DNA of 34,480 bases from Salinivibrio siamensis (GTDB lineage Bacteria > Pseudomonadota > Gammaproteobacteria > Enterobacterales > Vibrionaceae): positions 26,256-60,735 of the forward strand of contig NZ_MUFB01000017.1 of the NCBI RefSeq assembly GCF_001996005.1, in the 5' to 3' direction. The notes below the pieces were generated by a model. The model ran no database searches and was not told the origin of the DNA. It worked only from the letters and a program-made list of their open reading frames with translations. The translations under genes were made by a program, and so were the position numbers. Positions 16,095 to 26,430 of this stretch are shown in pieces (the stretch's first letter is position 1; the number at the start of each line of letters is the position of its first letter).

Positions 16095-17435
16095 TTATTC
16101 CCCCGCGACTTTCATTGCATCAATGATCACTGAGCCAGTTTGAATTTGGCTGCGCGTTTCGATATCGGTGCCAATCGCGACAATGTTAGCGAACATCTCG
16201 TTAAGATTACCGGCAATGGTGATCCCACTCACCGGGTATTGGATCTCACCGTTTTCCACCCAAAAGCCTGCCGCGCCCCGTGAGTAATCCCCAGTCACTG
16301 GGTTCACCCCTTGTCCCATCAACTCAGTCACCAATAATCCCGTACCTAAGGTTTTTAGCATGGCATCGGCATCTTGGCCGGTGTGGCTAACGTACCAGTT
16401 GTGAATACCGCCTGCATGGCCGGTTGGTTCCATGCCCAGCTTACGCGCAGCATAACTGGTGGCGAGATACGTGTTTAGTACACCCTTTTCAATGATACGC
16501 CTGTCTTGCGTGATCACCCCTTCGCTATCAAAAGGCGCACTGGCGGAGCCTTTTCGTACATGAGGCAGCTCATTGATGGTGAGCCAATCTGGGAAGATCT
16601 GCTCGCCTTTCTTATCGAGCAAGAAAGAGGACTTGCGGTAAAGTGCTGAACCGCTGATGGCCATCACCAAATGGCCAAACAGCCCGGTCGCCACACTGCG
16701 ATCGAACATCACTGGCACTTGGCATGTGGAGACACTGCGTGGATTTAAGCGCGCCACGGCGTGTTTGGCCGCTTCGACTCCCACAAATGTTGGTGTCCAT
16801 AAGTCCGCTTTGTCACGCGCCACGGTGTAGCTCATGTCACGCTCCATCCCTGCATCACTTTCCGCAATCACTGAGCAGCTTAACGCTTGGCGGCTCGAGG
16901 GATAGCTGCCCAGCATGCCATGGCTGTTGCCATACACTCGCACACCATAATGACTGTCATAGCTGGCACCATCACTGAATTTGATGCGGCTGTCGTGATT
17001 GAGCGCCGCTTGCTCGGCTTCAATCGCCAAGGCGGCGGCGGTATCAGGCTCGGGCTCATCGGGATAGAACAAATCGAGATCAGGATAGTCAAACGCCATT
17101 AACGCTTTAGGCGCAGGGCCGCCAAAGGGGTCAGGCGAGGTATAGCTTGCAATCTCAAGCGCCGCTTCAACGGTTTTCGCAATCGCTTTTTCTGACAAAT
17201 CAGTCGTGGATGCGCTGCCTTTGCGCTGCTCACAGTATACGGTGATCCCAAGGGCACCGTCTTGATTAAACTCCACGTTTTCGACTTCGCCCATCCGCGA
17301 GCTGACGCTGATGCCGGTACTTTTGGTAATCGCCACTTCCGCCTGGTCACTTTTGGCCGATGCCATGTCGAGCGCACGGCTGACAGCTTGACGAAGTTGC
17401 TGCTCTTGCTCGGCGACTTGTTGTTTCACACTCAT
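16095..17435 (-). CDS. pmbA: TldE/PmbA subunit of the TldD-TldE metalloprotease
   Basis: A 446-residue member of the modulator of DNA gyrase family. TldE forms a heterodimer with TldD; together they degrade unfolded peptides and mature microcin B17, and they help CcdA antitoxin turnover in E. coli. TldE lacks the zinc motif, and no HExxxH is present here, as expected. Typical blocks are the N-terminal [18 protein letters not shown] and the C-terminal [20 protein letters not shown]. The ribosome site is AAAGG seven bases before the ATG. It is divergent from darP, and tldD lies just beyond darP in the same orientation. Confidence 0.95.
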   Translation of the reverse strand: MSVKQQVAEQEQQLRQAVSRALDMASAKSDQAEVAITKSTGISVSSRMGEVENVEFNQDGALGITVYCEQRKGSASTTDLSEKAIAKTVEAALEIASYTSPDPFGGPAPKALMAFDYPDLDLFYPDEPEPDTAAALAIEAEQAALNHDSRIKFSDGASYDSHYGVRVYGNSHGMLGSYPSSRQALSCSVIAESDAGMERDMSYTVARDKADLWTPTFVGVEAAKHAVARLNPRSVSTCQVPVMFDRSVATGLFGHLVMAISGSALYRKSSFLLDKKGEQIFPDWLTINELPHVRKGSASAPFDSEGVITQDRRIIEKGVLNTYLATSYAARKLGMEPTGHAGGIHNWYVSHTGQDADAMLKTLGTGLLVTELMGQGVNPVTGDYSRGAAGFWVENGEIQYPVSGITIAGNLNEMFANIVAIGTDIETRSQIQTGSVIIDAMKVAGE

Positions 17436-17563
17436 AGTTGACCTTTTTGATTCGCATTCAAGTTCGACACACTCAGCGCCACGCGCCTATGATAAAAAAG
17501 CCCGCGTTTGGGCGCATTTCTTGTTAACATACGTGTCATTGCACATTCTCACTGAGGTTGAAC

Positions 17564-18091
17564 ATGGGCCGTAAAAATAAACCCGCTCCCTGGGAGGAAG
17601 AGGAAGAGATCATCTGGGTCAGCAAGTCCGAGATGAAACGCGATATGCTTGCCTTGCAAGAACTTGGCGAAGCACTGGTCAAACTCAAACCAGCCGTGTT
17701 AGAAAAATTCCCGCTCGACGATGACTTGCTCAGCGCGATTACCGACGCACAACGTTTGAAAAACGAAGCGCGCCGTCGCCAACTGCAATATGTTGGCAAG
17801 CTTATGCGCTCTCGCGACCCTGAACCGATTCAGGCTGCGCTTGATAAGTTGCAAAACAAGCATGCTCAGCAAACGGTCGAGCTTCACAAGCTTGAGCAGC
17901 TCCGTGACCGCATCATTGACCAAGGCGACAGTGCGATTAGCGATGTGCTTTTGCAGTATCCTGATGCCGATCGTCAACGGTTACGTCAACTGGCTCGTCA
18001 GGCGAAAAAAGAGCAGCAACAAAACAAACCGCCCAAGGCGTATCGCGAAATTTTCCAGTATCTCAAAAGCTTTTACGACCAAAGCCTGTAA
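17564..18091 (+). CDS. darP: Ribosome biogenesis protein DarP (YjgA, DUF615)
   Basis: A 175-residue, strongly charged helical protein. DarP binds late 50S precursors and helps the maturation of the peptidyl transferase centre in E. coli. The N-terminus is acidic ([19 protein letters not shown]) and the C-terminus ends in the usual aromatic-rich helix ([17 protein letters not shown]). A TTG six bases upstream would add two residues, but the ATG at 17564 has TGAGG six bases before it. It lies between pmbA (divergent) and tldD (convergent), with a strong hairpin at its 3' end. Confidence 0.93.
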   Translation: MGRKNKPAPWEEEEEIIWVSKSEMKRDMLALQELGEALVKLKPAVLEKFPLDDDLLSAITDAQRLKNEARRRQLQYVGKLMRSRDPEPIQAALDKLQNKHAQQTVELHKLEQLRDRIIDQGDSAISDVLLQYPDADRQRLRQLARQAKKEQQQNKPPKAYREIFQYLKSFYDQSL

Positions 18092-18092
18092 A

Positions 18093-18124
18093 CTGCCACG
18101 CCAGTGCCCCGCACTGGCGTGCAG
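18093..18124. terminator. Long hairpin between convergent darP and tldD
   Basis: ACGCCAGTGC (18098-18107) pairs with GCACTGGCGT (18111-18120) around a CCC loop, extended by CTGC/GCAG (18093-18096 with 18121-18124) after a one-base bulge. It is stable but followed by only a short TTT on the - strand and none on the + strand. Confidence 0.55.
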
Positions 18125-18126
18125 AC

Positions 18127-19575
18127 TTAGGACTCAGTGCCTCCAACCGTCATCGCATCCAGTTTCAAGGTCGGCTGTCCAACCCCCACAGGGACGCTTT
18201 GTCCGGCTTTACCACATACCCCCACACCTGGGTCAATGGCCAAATCATTCCCCACCATTGAGACTTGCTGCATCGCTTCGATACCGCTGCCAATTAAGGT
18301 CGCCCCTTTCACTGGGGTGGTAATTTCACCGTTTTCAATCAGGTAAGCCTCTGAAGTGGAGAACACAAACTTACCCGAGGTAATATCGACCTGACCGCCA
18401 CCAAAGTTTGGCGCATATAAGCCACGCTCCACACTGGCAATCATCGACGCTGGCGAGCTCTCGCCACCCAGCATGTAGGTATTGGTCATCCGTGGCATAG
18501 GCAGGTGCGCATAAGACTCTCGTCGGCCATTGCCAGTGGGCGCAACGCCCATGAGGCTGGCATTGTGCTTATCTTGCATATAGCCTTTGAGCACACCGTT
18601 TTCGATTAACACATTGTACTGGCCCGGGACCCCTTCATCATCGATGCTCAGTGAGCCGCGGCGATCATTCATGGTGCCATCATCGACAATGGTGCACAGC
18701 GAAGAGGTCACCTGCTCGCCAAGGCTACCGGTAAATACCGATGACTCTTTACGGTTAAAGTCCCCTTCAAGGCCGTGACCAACAGCTTCATGTAAAAGTA
18801 CGCCCGGCCACCCCGCACCCAATACCACGGGCATGGTGCCTGCCGGTGCCGCGCCGGCGCGCAGGTTGACCAGGGCTAAACGAATCGCTTCATCGGCAAA
18901 TTGCAGCGCGCGTGACTTACCTGCATGCTCTTGCAAGAATACGTCATAGCCATAACGGCCACCGCCTCCCGCACTGCCGCGTTCACGGCGTCCATCTTGT
19001 TCAACCAACACAGAGACAGATAAGCGAACCAACGGGCGAATATCGGCGCCATAAGTACCATCAGTAGCCGCCACCAGCACTTGCTCATACAGGCCATTCA
19101 AGCTGGCATTTACCTCTTTCACTCGAGGCTCTTTGGCACGGATATAGCTGTCTATTTCTTTGAGTAGGGCGATTTTTTGCTCGCGCGTTAAACTCGCAAG
19201 CGGATCCGTCGGGCCATAATAAGGTTTGGCTTGTACGGCTGAAAAAGCACGCACTTTGCCTTGTCCCCCTGTCGGAGCAATACCGCGTGCTGCGGTGGCA
19301 CTTTGCATCAAGGCGTCCGGGGTGAGCTGATCCGAGTAGGCAAACCCGGTTTTTTCACCGCTGATCGCTCTGACACCGACCCCACGGTCGATATTAAATG
19401 AACCGTCTTTGATGATGCTGTCTTCCAAGGCGAGGGATTCATGCCAGGTGGATTGGAAGAAAATATCACCGTAGTCAATCTGGCGACCGCTCAGGTGCGC
19501 CAGTGTCGCATGCAGTTGCGACTCACTTACGCCCGCCGGGCGCAGCAAGGTTTCTTCGACCTGTTCCAGACTCAT
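18127..19575 (-). CDS. tldD: Metalloprotease TldD
   Basis: A 482-residue catalytic subunit of the TldD-TldE protease. The zinc motif HEAVGH (H262, E263, H267) lies in [17 protein letters not shown] and matches the HExxxH signature of the family; the Gly-rich [12 protein letters not shown] block and the C-terminal [10 protein letters not shown] region are also present. Length is as in E. coli. It is the last gene of the long - strand series from mreB; it follows nit after a 66-base gap that holds a short hairpin, and its partner pmbA is only about 0.7 kb further on. Confidence 0.96.
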   Translation of the reverse strand: MSLEQVEETLLRPAGVSESQLHATLAHLSGRQIDYGDIFFQSTWHESLALEDSIIKDGSFNIDRGVGVRAISGEKTGFAYSDQLTPDALMQSATAARGIAPTGGQGKVRAFSAVQAKPYYGPTDPLASLTREQKIALLKEIDSYIRAKEPRVKEVNASLNGLYEQVLVAATDGTYGADIRPLVRLSVSVLVEQDGRRERGSAGGGGRYGYDVFLQEHAGKSRALQFADEAIRLALVNLRAGAAPAGTMPVVLGAGWPGVLLHEAVGHGLEGDFNRKESSVFTGSLGEQVTSSLCTIVDDGTMNDRRGSLSIDDEGVPGQYNVLIENGVLKGYMQDKHNASLMGVAPTGNGRRESYAHLPMPRMTNTYMLGGESSPASMIASVERGLYAPNFGGGQVDITSGKFVFSTSEAYLIENGEITTPVKGATLIGSGIEAMQQVSMVGNDLAIDPGVGVCGKAGQSVPVGVGQPTLKLDAMTVGGTES

Positions 19576-19593
19576 TCGTTTACTCTTGGTTGT

Positions 19594-19612
19594 GGCTGCC
19601 GAACTGGCAGCC
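19594..19612 (-). other. Intercistronic hairpin before tldD
   Basis: GGCTGCC (19594-19600) and GGCAGCC (19606-19612) form a perfect 7-bp stem with a 5-base loop, about 19 bases before the tldD start on the - strand. No U tract follows it. It could stabilise the downstream mRNA after processing or limit tldD translation. Confidence 0.45.
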
Positions 19613-19641
19613 GAGAAAAAAGATAACGCGCCGAGGGTGCG

Positions 19642-20460
19642 CTATTTCAGTTGGCTTTGCAACCGGGTATGAGACAGTACGGGCATCTTATGCCGAATGG
19701 ATTCCCCCACACTTAAATCAAGCTCAGCCCAGGTAACGCCTGGCTCACTCCCCAGTGACGCCACAACCTGCCCCCAAGGGTCGATGATCATCGAGTGCCC
19801 CCAAGTTTGGCGCCCTTTGCTGTGCTCACCACACTGCCCTGCCGCAATCACCCAACATTGGGTTTCTATCGCTCGCGCCCGCAACAAGGTTTCCCAGTGT
19901 GCTTGACCGGTCACGCGGGTAAAGGCCGCCGGCACAGTGATAATGTCGGCACCTTGGGCACGCAGCGCTTGATACATGGGGGCAAAGCGCACATCGTAGC
20001 AGATACTTAATCCAAGGCAGCCAAAGGGGGTATCGAGTGTTGCGAGACGGTCACCCGCTTCAAAGTAGTCAGACTCACAATACCGCCCGTGGGCATCGGC
20101 CACTTCCACATCAAACAAGTGCAATTTGTCATAGCTGCCGCGTAAATGCCCAGCGTTATCAAACACCAAGCTGGTACTGCTTAACATGCCGTTGTCGTTT
20201 TGAATTGGAAAGGCGCCGACCACCAGCCAAAGGTCATAATGATGGGCCAATTCGGCAAGCTGTTGCTGCAGTGGACCATGACCCAATCGCTCGGCATGGC
20301 GCTGATAATCTTGTTTACTGCCAAACACTAGGGCATTTTCTGGGGTAAGCACCAGTTTGACGCCTTGTTCACTCAAGCGATGTAAACTGGCTTGCAATGC
20401 CTTCATGTTGTGGCTGGGATCGGCGCTGGATGTCATCTGGACAACACCTGCTTTCATCAT
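19642..20460 (-). CDS. Nitrilase-family carbon-nitrogen hydrolase (Nit1-like)
   Basis: About 272 residues with the Glu-Lys-Cys triad of the nitrilase superfamily. Counted from the upstream GTG at 20466 these are E43 in TPENAL, K114 in YDKLHLFD and C156 in SICYDVRF (two less from the preferred ATG). The pattern YDKLHLFD and the yhdP-nit-tldD context suggest the Nit1 branch, whose members deaminate damaged glutathione; omega-amidase or another amide substrate cannot be excluded. The ATG at 20460 is preferred because AAGGAG, the last codons of yhdP, ends five bases before it. The gene is therefore translationally coupled to yhdP, and tldD follows. Confidence 0.88.
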   Translation of the reverse strand: MMKAGVVQMTSSADPSHNMKALQASLHRLSEQGVKLVLTPENALVFGSKQDYQRHAERLGHGPLQQQLAELAHHYDLWLVVGAFPIQNDNGMLSSTSLVFDNAGHLRGSYDKLHLFDVEVADAHGRYCESDYFEAGDRLATLDTPFGCLGLSICYDVRFAPMYQALRAQGADIITVPAAFTRVTGQAHWETLLRARAIETQCWVIAAGQCGEHSKGRQTWGHSMIIDPWGQVVASLGSEPGVTWAELDLSVGESIRHKMPVLSHTRLQSQLK

Positions 20461-20462
20461 GC

Positions 20463-23400
20463 TCACTCCTTGGCGTTTTCTGCTTGTTGGCGCAATCGTT
20501 CCGTCGCGTCGGCCGGCAATGCGAGTGCCTCTTTATCACGCGACACTTCCCTGATATCGGGCGTCCCTATCGGGCCGCTTACTTGATAACGGACTTGGGT
20601 GAAAACGTCCACCACGGGAGAAATGGCGGTGGTGACCGCTAACACATACAGCGCCGTCTGCGGCGTGACCGCAAACGCGCTCAGTACTGGGATCCCAGAG
20701 GTAATATCCGGCGTAAACCGCACATCGGCGTTGACGCGATTGGTCACCAAATTGGCAATCCCTTTAATAACCATATCACCGGCAATCCCATCCATGCGGA
20801 TATTATCCGTCACAACCACTCCATTTGTGATCACAGCCCGTCCGGTAATGTCATCAAAGGCCAAACCATCTTCAAATACGCCCGAGAAATCGAGCTGGAT
20901 TTTACGTAAGATAGAATCAAGGCTGAACAGCCCCAACAGCTTACCGGCGCCCCCCACTCCGCTTAAATAGCCGTCTTTTACATCCGAGCGAATGTCACCA
21001 TTAAGGCTGGCAATATCGACCTGCCAAGGCAGGCCGGCGTAATCTAACGAGGCTTGAGTCGAAAAGCTGGCGTCTTGGATCCCACCACTGATGCCAAACC
21101 GTCCCATGAGATCTGAGGTACTCTCCCCGCCTAACGCGAGGGTCAATGCGGTTTGATTGTGGCCTTGCTCGTCAATTAGCCAATGGCCGCTGATGGACGC
21201 GTGGTTTTTCCCACTCTCCAGCGTCAGAGAAGACAGCTCGACCTGAGAGGCTTTCTTATCAAGTACCGCCTCAATGCGTCCGAGCCGATACCCTTGTAAC
21301 CACAGATCCTCAATCACCAAGTGTGTCGGCGGAATGGCGGCAAGCAAGGCTTTATCTTCCGGGGTCGCCCGTGTATCCACAGGTTCAAAAAGAGGGGTAT
21401 CCGTCGGTTGCTCGTCGTCGGTCAACTGGCGATTGATATGCCAATGGTCAATCTCAACATTCAAGCGCCCTTGTGTCGGCCACATGGCTTGCCCGCTAAG
21501 CTCACGACTGCCCATTAACACATCCCAGCCATCGGCTTTGTGTCGCGCGGCTAAAGACACATCATGAAACGCTAAAGGGTCGGCACTGACAGCATCAACC
21601 TTGGCATTAATACGCTGAGGCATGGGTAAAGCAGGGTATTGTCCGCTGCCGCTCGGCCAAGATTGACGGGCTTGCTCCCAGACGTTTTTCCAAGCCGCGA
21701 GATCGAGTTGTTCAAGCTTTAGATCAAAACGATGATCACGCGTTGCCAATAGCCGGGTCCCTGGCTCCCCAATCTGCCATTGACTCGCTGTAAACTGCGG
21801 GCGCTGACCTTGGGTATCAATCCGTGCGTGATAGCTCACTTTGGGCAGGACCACGCGCCCCGTCAAGCCTTCACTGTTTCCCGTCGCCTCGATACGCGCC
21901 TGCCCTTTTTGCCAGCGTGGCTTGTTAAGCGGGGCCGGCAACGTCGACTGCAGCGGCGTGGTATCAACATCCACACCGAGCCGATAATCAAAACCGGTGT
22001 CATTTAAGGTTAAATCGAGCCCCGCCTGCCAACGTGCACCGCCCGCCAGATAGGGGTCAAGTGGCAACGAAAGCGTGTCCAGCAATGGCACTACATCCCA
22101 ATCAGCGTCGAGATCTAAATCAAGCTGATACCCGGCCTCCACCGTTTCTCCACTAAAGCCAAGACTGATCGGCTGCCCTAACCACTGCGCCTGCATCGAT
22201 CGGGTAGTCAGGGTATCGTCACTAAAAGCCAGCTCGCCGGACAGGTTATCCAGTTGCATATCGGGTGCCTGAATCGATACCTGGTTGCCGGTAAAGCGAA
22301 CCCTCCCCTCTGCATGAGGTTGCTCACCATTGAGCGGGATATCGAGTCCTAGGTCAGCGTTGACAAGCCCATCGACTTGCACATGGGTCAAGGCCGCTCC
22401 CACCGTATCGACCAAAGGCGTCGCCAGCATGTATTGACGGACAGCCGATCCGGTTGCCGCCAATGACGCGTTAATATCGAGGTAACTGTCCGGCTGGGTC
22501 ATATCGGCAATCTCAGCCTGCACTTGGCGACTGACGGCGTCGCCCAAACGAACATGATCACCTTCAATCGCTAAGCGCGCATTTTCAAACAGTAAACGGG
22601 CGTCGAGCTCCGTCAACGTCGGCCAAGCAGTGTTAAAGCTAAATGCCCCGCCGCGAAGTGGCACCATGGCTTGGAAAATACCGCTGTGATCTGAGTAAGG
22701 GAAAGCGTCGAGGGCTCCAAACCAAAGAATTTCACTGTCTTTGGCTCGTCCGGCTTGAATGGCGCGAGAAAGGTAATCGGTTAAGGAGTCTGGCAATGCT
22801 CGAGTGGGGAGATAGCGCCATGTCTGTCCAGCATCAGATACGTCAGCCTGCACGTATAACGCCAAAAAAGGCGCGCCTTTTGAGGGAATATCCAGACGAA
22901 ATGCGCCTGAGCCTTGCACGTCTGCCCCGCGCACCTTGGCCTTATCACTCCATACACTCAGGCCACGATCCGTTTGCTGCCAATTCAGGGTTAAACTGCC
23001 GTGCTCAAGCGGGAGCGGTGCTTGAAAAAAGTCCCCGTACGGCAGAGGTTGTGCCCCCAGCGCTAGCTCAGCTTGGCCTTGTCGGCCTTGCCCAGAAATC
23101 GTCGCGCTCAAGCCTTTGAACGCCGGCAGGTAGCCCCAGCGCTTGGCTGAGACCGCTTCGAGCTTGGCTTGATAACGTAACGGGGCGTCGGGTGCTTTAC
23201 TCAACGCTAAGGAGCGGATCTGACCTGATGGGGACAACGCGGCCGCCACACTGTGCTGTTGCGCCGATTGACTGGCAAGCCCAAGCAAAGGCCGTAAAGA
23301 GGCAATATCGACGTCGGCCGCATTGAGACGCCAGTTGTCTAATGCCCCCTGCCAAGAAAGCTGTGACATTGCCGCTTGCGTGGTCGTGCCGGTTTGTACC

Positions 23401-24320
23401 CATAGTCCATCCGTGTCGAGGCGCCATGTCTGTTCATCCAAGGCCTGCAACTGAACATGGCTATCTTTTATCGCCCATTGCTTCGCTTGACGCTCATCCT
23501 CTTGCCACGCTAACGCGAAATGATCAATCGACAACAGTCCATTGTCGACACGCCCCTGCTCCACCCTGACCCAGGCTTTTGCATCTAAACGCGCGGTGTT
23601 GATGGTGGCGGATGGTGTGAGCTGTTGGGTCAGCCAAGGGGCAATATCCATCGCCTCACTGGCCAAATAAAAATCTCCCGTTAACGTACTCAAGCCGTCG
23701 GTTTCGCGGAAGGCAGCATTAACACGCACCTTTTCCAGTTGCGTGCCTTGCATGCCTAGTCGCCCTTGTACTTGGTGCTCACCTTGGTTATTGCGCCAAA
23801 ACAAGTCACTGATCACCAGAGTCTGCGTTTCCAGCGAAGGGGTGACCAGGATCACCTTGGCATTGGGGATCGAAAATTGCCCTAACCGCGCCAGGAATAA
23901 GTCTTCTAGCCGCTCGCGTACGCCCGCTTGGGTATTTTTATCTGGTAGCTGACCGGTATCAAACACCAAGCCGTCGAGTGTGACATGGGAGAATACCGGC
24001 TGACGCCGAATGAGGGTGGCAGAGACATCCAGTTGCAAACTGATTGCGCGAGCGGTTAACAGCGGGGGGCCGTTGTCGCTGGTGGCGAGCGCGACGTTTT
24101 CGAGTCGCAGTGACGGCGTCAGATTGCGCCACTGGCCCGCAATACCATCCAGTTGTGCGCTAAAGCCGGTTTGCGCCGATACCCACTGCCGGAGCGGCGC
24201 TTGCAAGATCTCCATATTGGGCAATAGAAAGCGCAAACCGCCGACTAGTAGGGCGGTTATCACTATCACACTGATCACGCTGACCGTAAGCCAGCGCATA
24301 CCCCTTCTCACCCAGGTCAT
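20463..24320 (-). CDS. yhdP: AsmA-like envelope protein YhdP
   Basis: A very large (1285-residue) protein with one N-terminal membrane helix (about 11-33) and a long periplasmic region of repeating beta strands, ending in an AsmA-type domain. In E. coli YhdP, with TamB and YdbH, forms bridge-like proteins that carry phospholipids to the outer membrane. The length is close to that of E. coli YhdP (about 1266). No catalytic motif is expected. The start is 3 bases after the rng stop and lacks a clear ribosome site, so it probably relies on re-initiation; its last codons supply the ribosome site of the next gene, nit. Confidence 0.92.
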   Translation of the reverse strand: MTWVRRGMRWLTVSVISVIVITALLVGGLRFLLPNMEILQAPLRQWVSAQTGFSAQLDGIAGQWRNLTPSLRLENVALATSDNGPPLLTARAISLQLDVSATLIRRQPVFSHVTLDGLVFDTGQLPDKNTQAGVRERLEDLFLARLGQFSIPNAKVILVTPSLETQTLVISDLFWRNNQGEHQVQGRLGMQGTQLEKVRVNAAFRETDGLSTLTGDFYLASEAMDIAPWLTQQLTPSATINTARLDAKAWVRVEQGRVDNGLLSIDHFALAWQEDERQAKQWAIKDSHVQLQALDEQTWRLDTDGLWVQTGTTTQAAMSQLSWQGALDNWRLNAADVDIASLRPLLGLASQSAQQHSVAAALSPSGQIRSLALSKAPDAPLRYQAKLEAVSAKRWGYLPAFKGLSATISGQGRQGQAELALGAQPLPYGDFFQAPLPLEHGSLTLNWQQTDRGLSVWSDKAKVRGADVQGSGAFRLDIPSKGAPFLALYVQADVSDAGQTWRYLPTRALPDSLTDYLSRAIQAGRAKDSEILWFGALDAFPYSDHSGIFQAMVPLRGGAFSFNTAWPTLTELDARLLFENARLAIEGDHVRLGDAVSRQVQAEIADMTQPDSYLDINASLAATGSAVRQYMLATPLVDTVGAALTHVQVDGLVNADLGLDIPLNGEQPHAEGRVRFTGNQVSIQAPDMQLDNLSGELAFSDDTLTTRSMQAQWLGQPISLGFSGETVEAGYQLDLDLDADWDVVPLLDTLSLPLDPYLAGGARWQAGLDLTLNDTGFDYRLGVDVDTTPLQSTLPAPLNKPRWQKGQARIEATGNSEGLTGRVVLPKVSYHARIDTQGQRPQFTASQWQIGEPGTRLLATRDHRFDLKLEQLDLAAWKNVWEQARQSWPSGSGQYPALPMPQRINAKVDAVSADPLAFHDVSLAARHKADGWDVLMGSRELSGQAMWPTQGRLNVEIDHWHINRQLTDDEQPTDTPLFEPVDTRATPEDKALLAAIPPTHLVIEDLWLQGYRLGRIEAVLDKKASQVELSSLTLESGKNHASISGHWLIDEQGHNQTALTLALGGESTSDLMGRFGISGGIQDASFSTQASLDYAGLPWQVDIASLNGDIRSDVKDGYLSGVGGAGKLLGLFSLDSILRKIQLDFSGVFEDGLAFDDITGRAVITNGVVVTDNIRMDGIAGDMVIKGIANLVTNRVNADVRFTPDITSGIPVLSAFAVTPQTALYVLAVTTAISPVVDVFTQVRYQVSGPIGTPDIREVSRDKEALALPADATERLRQQAENAKE

Positions 24321-24323
24321 GGA

Positions 24324-25793
24324 TTACATCATTACTACGTCAAACTGTTCTTGCGTGTATAACGGCTCGGATTTCACTTTCACTTGCTTACCGATAAACA
24401 CTTCTAACTCCGCCACAAGGTGCGAGTCTTCCTCTGCCAATGCCTCAATCACCGCAGGGGCCGCGTACACCACAAATTTATCCGCTTCATAAATGCGGTT
24501 AACGCGAGTAATTTCACGTAGCACTTCATAGCAGACGGTTTCCACGGTTTTAACCGACCCTCGCCCATCACAGGTTGGACAGCCACCACACAGTACATGT
24601 TCAATACTTTCTCGCGTGCGTTTGCGTGTCATTTCCACCAGCCCTAGCTGAGTGAAACCATTGATGTTGGTTTTCACTCTGTCTTGGCTGAGCGCTTGCT
24701 CAAGAGAGTGCAACACGCGACGCCGGTGCTCATCCGTGCTCATATCGATAAAATCGATAATGATGATCCCACCGAGGTTTCTCAGCCGTAATTGGCGAGC
24801 AATCGCGCGTGTGGCCTCAATATTGGTATTAAAGATAGTCTCATCCAGATTCCGCCGCCCAACAAACGCGCCTGTATTGATGTCAATGGTGGTCATCGCC
24901 TCGGTCTGATCGATAATCAGGTAGCCGCCAGACTTGAGCTGGACTTTGCGCTCCAACGAGCGTTGGATTTCATTTTCGGTATCATACATATCGAAAATCG
25001 GCACCTGACCGTCGTAATACACCAGCTTGTCGGCCAGCTCCGGCACAAACTCAGAGGTGAACTCTTGGAGCTTTTCATAGGCTTGCTTGGAGTCAACCCG
25101 AATTAAATCCAGCTCGGTACCCACAAAGTCACGCACGATGCGCTGTGCCAGTGCCAGCTCACCATACAGCATGGATTTGGCTGGATAACGCGTGCGGCGC
25201 TCTAACACCTTATTCCACAAACGCTTTAAAAAGGCAGCATCTTGCGCCATTTCATTGTCTGTTGCCCCTTCAGCGGCGGTACGGATAATAAAGCCACCGA
25301 GCTCGTCGCAATAATCACTGACAATACTTTTGAGACGTTTACGCTCGTCTTCACTTTCAATGCGTTGTGATACCCCAACATGGGCCGCACCTGGCATGAA
25401 GACCAGATAACGCGAAGGCAAGGTAATATCGGTGGTAAGGCGCGCGCCCTTGGTGCCCAGCGGATCTTTGACCACTTGCACCACAATATCTTGCCCTTGG
25501 CGAACCAGCTCGGAGATATCGCGCACTTGGAATTGTTGCTTCTCATTTTCCGACACACACTCGGTATGGGGAACAATATCTGAGGCATGTAAAAACGCGG
25601 CCTTCTCTAGGCCAATATCGACAAAGGCTGCCTGCATGCCAGGCAACACACGACTGACTTTGCCTTTGTAGATATTGCCTACAATACCGCGTTTGGCTTC
25701 TCGCTCGATATGGATCTCTTGGAGGTTCCCCCCCTCAATCATCGCCACCCTGGTCTCGCTGGGGGTGACGTTTATTAGCAGTTCCGCACTCAT
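24324..25793 (-). CDS. rng: Ribonuclease G
   Basis: A 489-residue endoribonuclease of the RNase E/G family that matures the 5' end of 16S rRNA and cuts some mRNAs. An S1 RNA-binding domain occupies about residues 36-125 (GIVGNIYKGKVSRVLPGMQA). The catalytic aspartates are D304 in TIDINTGAF and D347 in IIIIDFIDM, and the zinc-link CPTC (C405, C408) that joins the dimer is present. It lacks the long disordered C-terminus of RNase E, which marks it as RNase G. It follows maf after 47 bases and precedes yhdP by 3 bases. Confidence 0.97.
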   Translation of the reverse strand: MSAELLINVTPSETRVAMIEGGNLQEIHIEREAKRGIVGNIYKGKVSRVLPGMQAAFVDIGLEKAAFLHASDIVPHTECVSENEKQQFQVRDISELVRQGQDIVVQVVKDPLGTKGARLTTDITLPSRYLVFMPGAAHVGVSQRIESEDERKRLKSIVSDYCDELGGFIIRTAAEGATDNEMAQDAAFLKRLWNKVLERRTRYPAKSMLYGELALAQRIVRDFVGTELDLIRVDSKQAYEKLQEFTSEFVPELADKLVYYDGQVPIFDMYDTENEIQRSLERKVQLKSGGYLIIDQTEAMTTIDINTGAFVGRRNLDETIFNTNIEATRAIARQLRLRNLGGIIIIDFIDMSTDEHRRRVLHSLEQALSQDRVKTNINGFTQLGLVEMTRKRTRESIEHVLCGGCPTCDGRGSVKTVETVCYEVLREITRVNRIYEADKFVVYAAPAVIEALAEEDSHLVAELEVFIGKQVKVKSEPLYTQEQFDVVMM

Positions 25794-25840
25794 GGTTTCC
25801 CCGAATCTCTCAAAAGTGAGGTCTAGCGACAGATGTGCGC

Positions 25841-26407
25841 TCAGACCGAAAATTGTTTGAGCAGCTGCTCGGTTTCATACAGTGGCAAACCAACCACGGC
25901 GTGATAGCTTCCATCAATCCGGGTGACAAATTTACCGCCCAGCCCTTGAATCGCATAGGCGCCAGCCTTATCGACTGGCTCGCCCGATTGCCAATAAGCC
26001 TCAATCTGTTCGTCACTTAGCGTACAAAACCACACCTTGGTGGTCACCACAGTGGTGATCTGCTTCATGGCATTGGCGACAGTGACCGCTGTCATCACTT
26101 GGTGTTCGCGCCCTGACAGTTGCTTAAGCATTCGGATCGCCTCCGCTTTATCATGAGGCTTTTCGAGGACCTGTTCACCGTCAACCACAATGGTATCAGC
26201 ACCGAGCACTGGGGTATGGCCACCGGTTTGCACGACCCCTGCCCGTGCCTTGTCTTGCGATAAGCGAGACACGTAAGCATAAGGCGACTCACCGGCCTGT
26301 TGTTGCTCCTCCACATCGACCACGACACGGGAGAAATTCACGCCCATCTCGGTGAGCAGTTCATGACGCCGAGGCGACCCCGAGGCCAGATATAAATCAA
26401 AGCTCAT
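25841..26407 (-). CDS. Maf-like nucleoside triphosphate pyrophosphatase (YhdE type)
   Basis: A 188-residue Maf protein that hydrolyses non-canonical or excess nucleotides; the E. coli counterpart at this locus (YhdE, MafA) acts on dTTP and UTP. The SGSPRR motif (9-14) that binds the phosphates and D71 in VLGADTIVVD are intact, as is the basic residue pattern SQDKARA. The assignment to the YhdE branch rather than YceF rests mainly on position between mreD and rng, which is conserved. It starts 23 bases after mreD. Confidence 0.93.
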   Translation of the reverse strand: MSFDLYLASGSPRRHELLTEMGVNFSRVVVDVEEQQQAGESPYAYVSRLSQDKARAGVVQTGGHTPVLGADTIVVDGEQVLEKPHDKAEAIRMLKQLSGREHQVMTAVTVANAMKQITTVVTTKVWFCTLSDEQIEAYWQSGEPVDKAGAYAIQGLGGKFVTRIDGSYHAVVGLPLYETEQLLKQFSV

Positions 26408-26430
26408 GATACCTCTTTACGATTAGTGCG

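Noticed and set aside
17497-17520. Terminator-like GCCC/GGGC stem with T6 on the - strand upstream of pmbA
   Set aside because: The stem has only four pairs and no gene would be ended by it on that strand; probably chance in the divergent control region.
22643-23119. 158-codon open frame on the + strand
   Set aside because: It lies wholly inside yhdP on the other strand and shows no recognisable domain or start signal.
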